Part shown: in pieces, positions 20,963 through 29,013 of the stretch | How positions within the stretch are numbered: position 1 is the first letter of the stretch | Layout: each line of letters starts with the position of its first letter | Source: Pinguiococcus pyrenoidosus | Taxonomy: Eukaryota; Sar; Pinguiophyceae; Pinguiochrysidales; Pinguiochrysidaceae | NCBI GenBank assembly: GCA_019677205.1 | Contig: JAAMXY010002531.1 | Span: forward strand, 329 to 29,341 | DNA: 29,013 bases | Direction of reading: 5' to 3' | Notes under the pieces: generated by a model | Databases searched by the model: none | What the model saw: the letters and a program-made list of their open reading frames with translations, nothing else | Told to the model about the DNA's origin: nothing | Program-made: the position numbers and the translations under genes

Positions 20963-21099
20963 GCCACCCCACCACCCCCCGGTGCGGCGATAGGCATTTC
21001 GATGTTCACTTCTCTCTTTCACTTATGGTAGTGTGTGCCACGGACTATGACAGGGTATGTAGCGCACGATCGAGCTCTCGATGACGAACAACGCACTCT

Positions 21100-22560
21100 T
21101 TAGAAGGTACTCTGCGCCAGGAGCACCACGGGCTCCACCGTCCATGCGAAGTCTCCCACGAAGTTCCCGTACCACACAAAATCATCTGCCTCCCATCCAA
21201 GGCCAAGAGAGTCGCCCATGCTCTTGAAGAGCGCCGGGTCTTCGTAGTAGTACGTGATGCAGATCCATGTGTATCCCAAGAAGGCCGCCCAGTTGAGCAG
21301 CAGCACAACGAGCTGCATCCGCTGCTTCCTCTGGGAGCGCTGGAACTCCTGTTGGGCGACCTCGTGCAGGTTCACGCCGTTCTTGCTCTTCTGGCCCCGC
21401 AGCGTTTCTCGGACGGCCTTGTACGCCTTGGCACCACGCTGTGCACATGAGAGACAGCGGCGAAAACAGGACAAAAAGCAGGACAAAACAGGACCACACA
21501 CAATTGCAAGCAGAACGGAACCACATCGCAGATAGACACAAGTGGTGAGTGTCCCATTTCGCGACATCATGTCTTGCCGATGTGCTACATCGGCATTCCA
21601 AAAGTCCAGAGCATACCTGAATCTGCTCGACGCTGAATCCGGGGTGCTGGCCCTTGACAGCCACGGCCTTCCTGGCGATCAACGTGGTGGCCTCCTGAGC
21701 ATCGAAGTGCATGTCCATACTCGCCGGCAGGCTCTCGCAGATGGTGACCACGAGCTACCCAGTGGACAGCGGTTGATGATGATGATGATGATGAGGCGGA
21801 AATCCTTGCTGCGAAGCACTTCAGCTCCGAAGCGTTCGTTGCCTACCTCATCCACCTGCTCCGCGGGCATCGCCGCGAGGAGCGCCTTGCCATCCTTCTG
21901 GACGGCTCGGCAAGCCTGCTGATGGCGCGCCTGCTTCTCCGCGAGGCTGCCGTGGCCCAAGACGAGGAAGAGAAGCAGCGCCACCTCCGCAATGAGCAGC
22001 GCGAAGACCAAGATGCCCTCCTCCACCAGCTTCAGCGACCATCCCGTCAGCACCACGAAGCTGCTGCCGATGCAAAGGTCCACCAGAGGCATCAAAAAGC
22101 TGTAGCTCAGCGCCAGAGGCGCCGCCGCAGCCGCGCGCATCTTGCGGAGCGCCAGGGCCTGCTCGGAGCCCAAATCCGTCAGGCGATTCTCGCCTTTCGC
22201 CAACAAGTGCCATTGCAGCTCCTTCCGCAGCCAGGCCTCATGCTTGAAGAGCAGCCCGCTGAGGCCGCTGGCCACGCCCTGGATGGCCGCATAGAGCTGC
22301 AGAGCAGCGATGCACAGCTTGATGGCGCTCACGGGCTCCGGCAGGCGTCCACCTACGTATGACAGCCGGAGTCAGGGCTCTGGAGACGAAGCTTTTCGGC
22401 GAAGCAGGGGGTACCGAGGTCGGAGTACTGCTCCATGTACCACGCGGAGGCCGGACTGAGCGACTCCACGCAGCAGAGGCCATTGCGGGCGAAGCTGATG
22501 AGCAAAGACAGCATGGTGTCTTGGATGTGGCGCCCCTGACGGACCAAGGAGCGGAAATGC
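21100..22560 (-). CDS. multi-pass membrane protein, unknown family (5' end unresolved)
   Basis: Exons (downstream order) about 22560-22415, 22352-21847, 21754-21617 and 21438-21100; phases agree at all three introns. From the internal ATG at 22514 it has 360 residues. The frame continues upstream to an AG at 22561, so a first exon probably lies in 22570-22990. Hydrophobic segments: KLCIAALQLYAAIQGVASGL; LALSYSFLMPLVDLCIG with SFVVLTGW; VFALLIAEVALLLFLVLG; and LVVLLLNWAAFLGYTWICITYYY. The last part, GNFVGDFAWTVEPVVLL, may form another. Basic, helical stretches lie between them. I do not recognise the family; a PEX11-like organelle membrane protein was considered without real support. Confidence 0.65.
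21775..21793. repeat. GAT trinucleotide microsatellite in intron
   Basis: About six GAT units lie in the 92-bp intron 21846-21755 of the membrane-protein gene. Confidence 0.85.
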
Positions 22561-23061
22561 CTGACGCCGCTCGGGACAGATGGACGCGCGGGACCGACGG
22601 ACGTTCAGGCGCGAAGCGTTGGATCGAAAAGGGATAGATAGTATCGATATGGAGAAGAGAAGACCGAGATGGATCCGATCGATATGGATCGAAGAGGAGG
22701 CGACTGCGCTATGGCGGGATAAGGAGGAAGATAGGGAAGAATGGGATGATCGGATTGGTGTCCTGCTTGCACTTGCAAACGGCTCAACCTTCGTCATTGG
22801 GACAAATAGCCAATCGTGCAACTCCGAAGTAATTATGAAACATATTGAAAAAACTTTGCCCAACCAAGGAGCATGAAAAGCTCCCAAAGCCCAACCTCAT
22901 TCTATTATAAATTTTACCAATAAACACTTTCCCGATTTTCCAAAATCAAAATATTCAATTTCTCCAATGAAGCTACGCAAGGGACAATTTTGAAATTATT
23001 TCAAACTCCGTTACGTATCTCTCTCTCTGTAGTGCCTCTCCCAAGAAGCGCTCCGGCGACT
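22561..23061. promoter_or_regulatory. divergent region, membrane protein / SLC25-like carrier
   Basis: The region probably contains an unresolved first exon of the minus-strand gene (22570-22800 is pyrimidine-rich on that strand) plus an AT-rich promoter part (about 22800-23010). Directly before the carrier gene stands TTTGAAATTATTTCAAA (about 22989-23005). It has the same inverted half-sites as the palindrome at 11181. Confidence 0.45.
22989..23005. repeat. TTTGAAA-N3-TTTCAAA inverted repeat
   Basis: Seven-base perfect arms around TTA, 57 bp before the carrier ATG. It shares both half-sites with the 11171-11206 promoter palindromes. Confidence 0.8.
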
Positions 23062-24440
23062 ATGGTGTTCAACATTGCGACACAGCAGTGCATCGACGCC
23101 GGCACCTGCGGCGTTGCAGCCGCTGCCTTGGTGGCGCAGGACAGCGCCATCAATGCGGTGTTCGCCAAGGTGGGACCTGCTCGCTTCTACAGCCGCACAA
23201 GGCAAAACGTGCAATTTCTGGCGCAAATGGGGGATTTTCGCACCCTTTTCTCTCCAAAATTTCCCCATTTTCCGCCGACGTTTCCCCCTTTTCTTTCCCG
23301 AAGCGTCGAGAGCGAAGTCCAAGCGTTCGGCGACGGCATGACACGGAGTCTCCTCTGACGCTCTGTTTCGTCTCCGCTGTTTTTCCGCCGTTTTCCCCTC
23401 TTTGCATGCCAGTTTTTGATCGCCGGAGTGGTCACTTGGCTGTTTGAGGCGCTTTTGGGCCACTCCCTGGAGTTCTTGAAGATCGCCAAGCAGACGTCGG
23501 ACGCGAGCTACCTCAGCATCGTGAGCAGCATCACCGAGGAGAAGGGCCTCCTGGGCCTGTGGGATGGGTTTTTCCCCTGGGGCTCTGTCCAGGCGCTCCT
23601 GAAGGGCAGTGTCTTTGGCGCGGCCAATGCCTTGATGAAGGCGCGATTGGCGCCTTTGGTGGCGGAGAACAGATTGAGCGCTCGGGCGGCGGAGGTCATT
23701 GCCGGAGGCGTGGGAGGCGGCTTTCAGGGCCTGGTGCTGTCGCCCACTCTGCTGCTGAAGACGCGGGTCATGACGGACCCCGTCTTCCGCCACAAGATGG
23801 ACTTCTGGGAGTCCAACGTGCAGAGCGCGCGCGTCGGGGCGAGGGTCATACGCGAAGAAGGGGTCGGGGCGCTCATGAAGGGGGCGGGCGTCTTCAGCTC
23901 CAAGAGGGTCTTCGATTGGTAAGCCTTGTTGCATTGCCGGCTTGTCCTTGGTGGTCCGTCGACTTGTTGGGCCTTCTTCTGGTCTTCTTGGGTGACATTC
24001 GGGTGCAGCTGTCTGCGACCGCGAACGGGGAAGGCGGAGAGACAGAGGATGAAACGACCAACGCGATTTGCCGCCCTTCTTGCAGGTCGACTAGATATCT
24101 CTTCGCAGAGATGGTGGAAGCGTCGCTCTTTGCGGACGTGGAGAAGCTGAGCATGGCGCAGAAGATGCTGGCCTCGTTGCTGGGAGGCAGTCTCAGCGCG
24201 TGTGTGACCTTGCCGATGGATGTGGCCACGGCACAGATCCAGCAAGCTAGCAAGGCAGGGCAGGCGGTGTCTCTCTTCGACCTCTTCCTTGGGCAGCTCG
24301 ACAACGGCGGCTTGGCGCAGATTTTCCGCTTCGCCAGCCGTGGCTTTACCGCAAGGCTGTTGCACGTGGCGCTCACGACGCTGTTCATGAAAACGGTGAC
24401 CGCACAAGTGTACGACTACTTCTTCGAGAAGAAGGGATGA
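23062..24440 (+). CDS. divergent mitochondrial carrier (SLC25) family protein
   Basis: Exons 23062-23169, 23413-23918 and 24086-24440 (introns of 243 and 167 bp, phases 0 and 2) give 322 residues, the usual carrier length. Three repeats are visible. Each has a hydrophobic helix, a degenerate P-x-D/E-x-x-K/R signature and an amphipathic stretch: GHSLEFLKIAKQ with Ser instead of Pro; LSPTLLLKTRVM with Leu instead of the acid; and LPMDVATAQIQQ with Thr instead of the base. GLLGLWDGFFPW matches the G-x-x-G-L-[FWY]-[KR]-G matrix-helix motif. The family moves metabolites across the inner mitochondrial (sometimes plastid or peroxisomal) membrane. The altered salt-bridge residues suggest an atypical carrier whose substrate cannot be predicted. 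Confidence 0.85.
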
Positions 24441-24977
24441 CAGATGCAAAAGGTAGACGGAGGAGGGGAATCGCCGTTCAAGAGCGGCACCGGCTCAGAA
24501 GGCGGAGCAACTGAGAAAGAAGAAAGGCTTACTACGCTCACCGGGGTTGTCTTTGGCGGCGCAGCTGTTCTGCTTTCACAAACTCTCGCTCCAACTCGCG
24601 CATCGGTCCGGGTTTCACACGCTCCTGACAGTCCACGTTCTTTCAGAGGCCGATCGCTGCCTACTTCGCTAGTCCTATTCCTCTCCATCACACATGTCTA
24701 TTCAGTTCAGTTCAGTTCGGTTCAGTTCAGTCCACTTCAGTTCAGTGTAATTCAGTTCCGTTAAGTTCCATTCAATTCAGTTCAGTTCGTTTCCATTCCA
24801 TTCAGAGAAGCGCTCTTGCAGAATATCGCACGTGCCTGGCTTCTATGGCAGGGCCGCACGAACTCCAGTTTCCGTGGCTCAGGCCGGATTTCCGCTCTAT
24901 GTGACAATCATCGGCTCGCGTCGCAGCTTTCACACTCTGAACATGACACCACTCTGCTGTCGTATGCACAGCAGTTC
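24441..24977. other. convergent 3' intergenic region
   Basis: This 537 bp lies between two gene ends. The first half holds a short plus-strand frame (24444-24764) without protein character, the second half the TTCAG array. No RNA gene was seen. Confidence 0.5.
24699..24805. repeat. degenerate TTCAG pentanucleotide array
   Basis: About 107 bp of TTCAG units with substitutions (TTCGG, TTCCG, TTCCA, TTCAA). It lies about 260 bp after the carrier stop, in a tail-to-tail gap. Confidence 0.9.
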
Positions 24978-26106
24978 TCAAAGATGAGGCCCCGTCGACA
25001 GGATCGCGCTTGCCGTCTCGGTTTCCAGCCTCGGGCCCTTGTCAACCTTGCAGGAGGGGCTCGCCGCCGCGGCTGCTGCTGCTGCTGCTGCCGCCGCCGC
25101 CGCCGCCGCCGTGGCCGTGGCCGCCGCGGTGACCGCCCACTGGTTGTTTCGATTCACTTTGATGATGCGGTCCTTCTGGACATCCGTAATATTCAATCCG
25201 TTCTTCGTCAGTCGCAGGTCCACCTGCGTGCTGATGTTGCGGCTGGGCGGGGCGTCGAACGGACAGCGGTGGTTTGCCTTGAGCTGGCCACACTTGCCAC
25301 ACTTGTATCTGCCGCGATTTCGGAACGAAGCCGCGTTTGCACCCCGAGCAAACATGCCAGGACTGCCCAGATTGGGGACCGGATCGGACGTCAGGCTCGA
25401 GGTGCTGCCGCTGCGGCTGCTCTTGCCCTGCGGAGTGACGGTGCCGGCTGGGTGTGCCGCGAACGGAGGATAAACCTGCTTGTCCGTGTTGAAAGTCACG
25501 GCTTGAACTTGTGGGAAAAACGGCGCCTGGCCAGTGGGAAGCTTTAGAAACATGCCAGGGAGGCCTCCGGCCGTCACGCCGGGCGCGACGCCGGGCATGC
25601 TCGGCACGCTGGGAACACTGGGCACACTGGCAACGCTGGCAACGTTGGAAACGCTGGCAACGTTGGAAACGTTGGGAACACCTGCTGCGGCAGCGGCTGC
25701 GGCAGCCTTCCTCCCGTCGGCCTTCGGCCTGCGACGGGACACCTTGTGCTGCTTTCTGGCGGATGCCAAGACCGCGCTCGAGCTGAGCAGCTCCGAGCCC
25801 ACGCGCGAGTTGTATACAGGGATCGCGGACGCGCCCTTCTGGACGTACTTTCGCGCCATCAGTTGTGGACGGAGCAGTCCGCCGGAGAAGTCCACGCTTC
25901 CGAAGCTGGCGCTGCCGTCGGGGAAGACCTCCATCGCTGCCGGTGCCGGCGGCAGCTCGTAGCGGCTGAACGGGTGGCCGTTGTTCTCGGGATTCGCAAT
26001 GAGGTTCTCATCCCAGTCGGCCGAACTCGTGCTTCCACGGATGAGCGCGCCAAAGTCCGTGGAGGACAGCGTCTGCACGCGATCCACGTGCGGCGCCGCT
26101 TCCTCC

Positions 26107-26141
<35 letters not shown>

Positions 26142-27100
26142 CTCTTCGTCCTCTTCTTCGTGCGCCTCTTGTGCCTCCTCGTCGGACACGCCCCCTTGGA
26201 CCTGCCTCTGCGACTGGGTGACGTAGTGCTGCTCGTGGACCTCGGCCCGCATGGCGCTGGAGAAGGCCTCCGTCGGCATCAGGCGGCTGTGCGGCACGTG
26301 GAAGTCGTCCAGCGCCTCCGACATCAGCGTCGAATCCGGCGGCTGCACGCAGTAACAAGCGGCGGTTCAGCAACTCACGCGTCAGCGGTCGCCTCGCGCA
26401 TCCGTGTCCGGCATCTCACCTCACTGTGCACTCGACGATGCGTCTTTGTCGCGGGCGCGATCTCGGGCTGGAGCTGCGGCGTGCCAAAGAGATTGTACGC
26501 CGAGTTCCCACTGCTGCTCCGCCGTCTCGTGTCTCCGGTCTCTCCTTTCTCTGCAAGGCGACGCACCGCTGAGACAAGCGTAGCTTCGGGAGTGCGCCGG
26601 ACGCGTGTGCGCTTTACCTGAAAGCGTCTCGAGAGGGTGAAAGGTGTACACTGGGTCGGGTTGCCCAGGGCCCCCGAGCCGAATGTAGCTGTCCTGTCCC
26701 GACAGATGCGGCTCCATGTAGTCCAGCGAGTAGTCATCCTCCGCAATGGTCAGAAACTCGTTCGCCTCGAAGGGCGAGATGCCTAGGGATGTGTATGGAT
26801 GAAGTGAGCAGGTGCGGCCTTCGCAGATCTTCGGGACTGGTTCTGCCGCCGTATCCACGCTTCTCTCGCGCTCGAATCTGCTCAACATCCCGCGACCCTG
26901 GCCCCGCACGGCGCTTTCCTCATCCGCAGCCCCTCTGCGATGCCGAGAAGAAGAAGTCGAAGCGGAAGGGGGGACGCACCGTCGGTAGATCCCGCCGAGT
27001 TTCTTCGAGAAGCGCCTCCCTGCGCCAAGTGGAGCATGTGGGAGTCACTCCGACTGCGTCGGTGACTGCGCTTGACACTCGGGGACAGAGAGCGCTTCAT
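24978..27100 (-). CDS. low-complexity protein with zinc-knuckle-like C-x2-C-x6-H-x-C motif
   Basis: Exons 27100-26980, 26782-26618, 26550-26420 and 26342-24978 give 593 residues with matching phases. The N-terminus is Ser/Arg-rich (MKRSLSPSVKRSHRRSRSDS), like SR-type or phosphorylated nuclear proteins. It continues into an acidic, Pro-rich part with NEFLTIAEDDYSLDYMEPHL. Then come: a pure Glu run at about 201-220; short repeats of the type SNVASV and SVPSVP (about 364-388); the motif C487-GK-C490 ... H497-R-C499 inside GRYKCGKCGQLKANHRCPF; a conserved-looking stretch to about 540; and a poly-Ala run at about 541-566. The Cys/His motif probably binds zinc and perhaps nucleic acid. I do not recognise the full-length family; a nuclear regulatory role is a guess from composition. 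Confidence 0.72.
25070..25129. repeat. GCT/GCC repeat encoding poly-alanine
   Basis: GCTGCT and GCCGCC tracts on the plus strand encode the poly-Ala run near the C-terminus of the zinc-knuckle-like protein. Confidence 0.9.
26098..26160. repeat. TCC/TTC repeat encoding poly-glutamate
   Basis: A CTC/CTT-type trinucleotide tract on the plus strand encodes a Glu run of about 20 residues in the same protein. Mixed GAG/GAA codons suggest selection on the protein rather than a young microsatellite. Confidence 0.9.
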
Positions 27101-29013
27101 GGTGACTGCCGCTTCTGCGCCTCAGGACTCTGCCACGCCGCCAATCCGGTGTCTCTTCTGTTTGAGCGAAATGGTTGTCCTTCGGAGATTTCAAATGGAC
27201 GGAAGGCCAAGCCTTCAGGCGTGCGTCAGCTTCACCGCGCCTCGCGCCGCAGACTCCTCTGCGAAAGCGCTCGCGACGGCGTGAAGCGTCGCGCAGCGCG
27301 GTATCCGCGTTTGAACGGCCGCAGAAGCGCGCGCTCTTCTTCGCCGCTCTCCGTGTCCCGCGCGGGCGGACAACTCCGCGTGCGCGACGCGGGCGTCGCG
27401 CGCCAAGCTCGCGCTGCCTCGCTCTCGTGCCTGAGCTCTGTCGCGCGGACGGCGCTTCGCGCCGCGTCCGTGAGAGCGGCGGCGTGCGGAGGCGCTGGCG
27501 GGGGACGAGGGGCAACTTGGGCGCCAGACTCCTTCCCCGAGCACGACCACTTTCCATTGGCCTGAGCAGTTCAGGCCTAGTGGAATGCGGGGAAGACGCA
27601 TAAAGGAGAGCTTGGGCTGTGGCTGAATCCCGCGGCGAAATATGCAAAAGTTGGGAATCTCAACCTCGGTAACGACGTGAAGGATGGTATATGAGAATAC
27701 ACTATCCCTCGGATCTTGACGGGATTGGCGGATTGTGACACATTTTCGCGGTGGACACGCGAATTCAAGGAGCTTTTCGATTCCACCCTGCGCTCGCTGT
27801 GGAAAGCGAGCAAAAGAAGAACCCTGCCCAGAGCGGGTGTAAGGCCCGCTTTTCCGGAGGGTTTCAGTTCTCCTTCCTGCGTCAGTATTTCCTAAGAATT
27901 TTGAAAATTGTTGGTTCCTTGTTCCAGCGTGATTGGGACGTGATTCCAACCGCCTCCCTCCTTCGCCGTATCACAGCTCGGCGCGGCAGGCGCAACGAAA
28001 AGGTGAAGCGCTGCTTCCTCCCTCTGCTGTCCTACGGGGTTTCGCCCCCCCTTCAAAACTTATGGCTTCCATGATTGGGCAAAGCTGCGAGTTCCCAACC
28101 GCCCGATTCGACCTGCAGGCAAGTTGGCGCGCCGGCATTGTCCAATCGGGACATCAGACGCCTTGGTGGAGCTTCCCAAACCTAAAATTTGCCTCCGTTG
28201 GCGAATCTTCCGCGGATTTCCTGGAAGTTCCTGCATCGCCTCGATTTCGGTCGTGACGCACGGGAGCCCGCTGCCAGCCTAGCGAATCATGCGCAGGCCA
28301 GCTCCTCGCGCCGAGGGTTAGGCAAGGTTCGGATTCTGGTTCTGGGTTCGGCACAGCAGTCTCGGGTCTCGGGTGCTGGGCCTGAGTCACCCAACCCGAG
28401 ACGGGTCACCGCGCTAGGCAGGCTGCCTCAGACCTCTGAAGCGCGTCACGGTCGAGCATCCAGGCGCCCTGCCTCTCCCAAGTGGCCCAAGATCACACTA
28501 GCAGTCCAGCTTCTGGCCCAAGTTGTCCACAGAAACTGCACAGGCTGCGCACACTGACCCAGAAGGGTCTCTTCTATCGCTCCATCACGATCGAAAAAAC
28601 GGCTCGATTCGAAGACAAGTTGGCCGCGAGAGGCCGATTTCTTCCTTCGAGTGAGACCATCCGGCGGTTCCGAGAACGCCTCATCCCTCCCTAGGAGAGA
28701 GGCGGACGAGACTAAGACCTCTGCTGGAGAAATCGGCCTCGATTTTGGTGCCGTACCTGTGACGGACGTTCGAGCGTTCTATCCGCTTGCCGCTTGCCCA
28801 GCGTCGCCGAAGATTGGCGTCGACTGGCGAAGAGCGGGCGTTCGGACAGACATATTCGGCGGACAGAAAGTTCGGATCTATTCTTGCTTCCTTCAAATAG
28901 GGAAAGTGCTCCATCCCTAGCTGGGGCCTCGAGAAATCGGAGGTTACCTTCCTACCACCTGAACGGTGTCCACGGGCTCCAAGCTACGAAGGGTGAAACA
29001 GTTTCACCCCATG
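27101..29013. other. 1.9-kb stretch without a recognised gene
   Basis: The first part (to about 27560) is CpG-rich, like the exostosin/MYB gap, and is presumably the promoter of the zinc-knuckle gene. The rest is mixed in composition, with AT-rich pieces including TTTTGAAAA at about 27899. Open frames on both strands are Arg/Ser-rich or short and unlike any protein I know. A 9-bp-stem inverted repeat (GTCTCGGGT / ACCCGAGAC) lies at 28366-28402. No tRNA, snRNA or spliced-leader sequence was found. Confidence 0.45.
28991..29009. repeat. 19-bp inverted repeat next to the window-end ATG
   Basis: GGGTGAAAC-A-GTTTCACCC: perfect 9-base arms around one A, ending 2 bp before an ATG formed by the last three bases of the window. 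Confidence 0.85.

Noticed and set aside
22640-22695. Repeated ATCGATATGGA, also present at 16672 in the COMM gene
   Set aside because: Only three copies, one fixed by codons of MDWKF; probably chance in GATC-rich sequence.
27045-27647. 200-residue Arg-rich minus-strand frame
   Set aside because: A product of CpG-rich sequence; it overlaps exon 1 of the zinc-knuckle gene in another frame and has no protein pattern.
28366-28402. GTCTCGGGT / ACCCGAGAC hairpin as a terminator or RNA gene
   Set aside because: A 9-bp stem with a 19-base loop, no neighbouring gene end and no RNA family signature.
1-29013. Dinoflagellate origin with trans-spliced leader
   Set aside because: No spliced-leader-like sequence was found, all usable introns are GT-AG, and genes alternate in strand rather than forming tandem one-way arrays.

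Overview
The window is eukaryotic nuclear DNA from a protist. Twelve or thirteen protein genes can be rebuilt, and nearly all are split by short GT-AG introns (about 60-260 bp) whose phases match across the junctions. One predicted protein starts with a signal peptide whose cleavage region reads VAFQAP, the 'ASAFAP'-type signature of plastids of secondary red-algal origin. A photosynthetic heterokont, haptophyte, cryptophyte or similar alga is therefore likely, but I cannot name the lineage. I saw no dinoflagellate spliced leader, rRNA, tRNA, CRISPR or transposon.

Layout, left to right: a Delta-12-type fatty-acid desaturase (-, 334-1664); a small SAP-domain protein (-, 1681-2052); the exosome nuclease DIS3/RRP44 (+, 2578-6484); a plastid-targeted Pro/Ala-rich membrane protein (-, 6589-8248); an MFSD8/CLN7-like transporter (-, 8409-11065); mitochondrial ISCA2 (+, 11345-11898); a PDZ-PH-ankyrin protein ending in an R-SNARE helix (-, 11972-16394); a minimal COMM-domain protein (+, 16661-16879); an exostosin-family glycosyltransferase (-, 17406-18803); an R2R3 MYB regulator (+, 19658-20962); an unidentified multi-pass membrane protein (-, 21100-about 22560); an SLC25-like carrier (+, 23062-24440); and a low-complexity protein with a zinc-knuckle-like motif (-, 24978-27100). 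No gene was recognised in 27101-29013.

Strand alternates at ten of twelve gene junctions. Tail-to-tail gaps can be as short as 73 bp, and head-to-head pairs share gaps of roughly 270-850 bp, several with AT-rich islands. The genes are general housekeeping, membrane-traffic and organelle functions, not one pathway.

The most unusual object is the 11972-16394 gene. Its last 45 residues match the heptad-layer pattern of synaptobrevin, including the zero-layer arginine, but there is no membrane anchor, and the motif is joined to PDZ, PH and ankyrin modules. Exon coordinates were derived by hand from reading frame, splice sites and homology. Junctions I am unsure of are marked in the entries.
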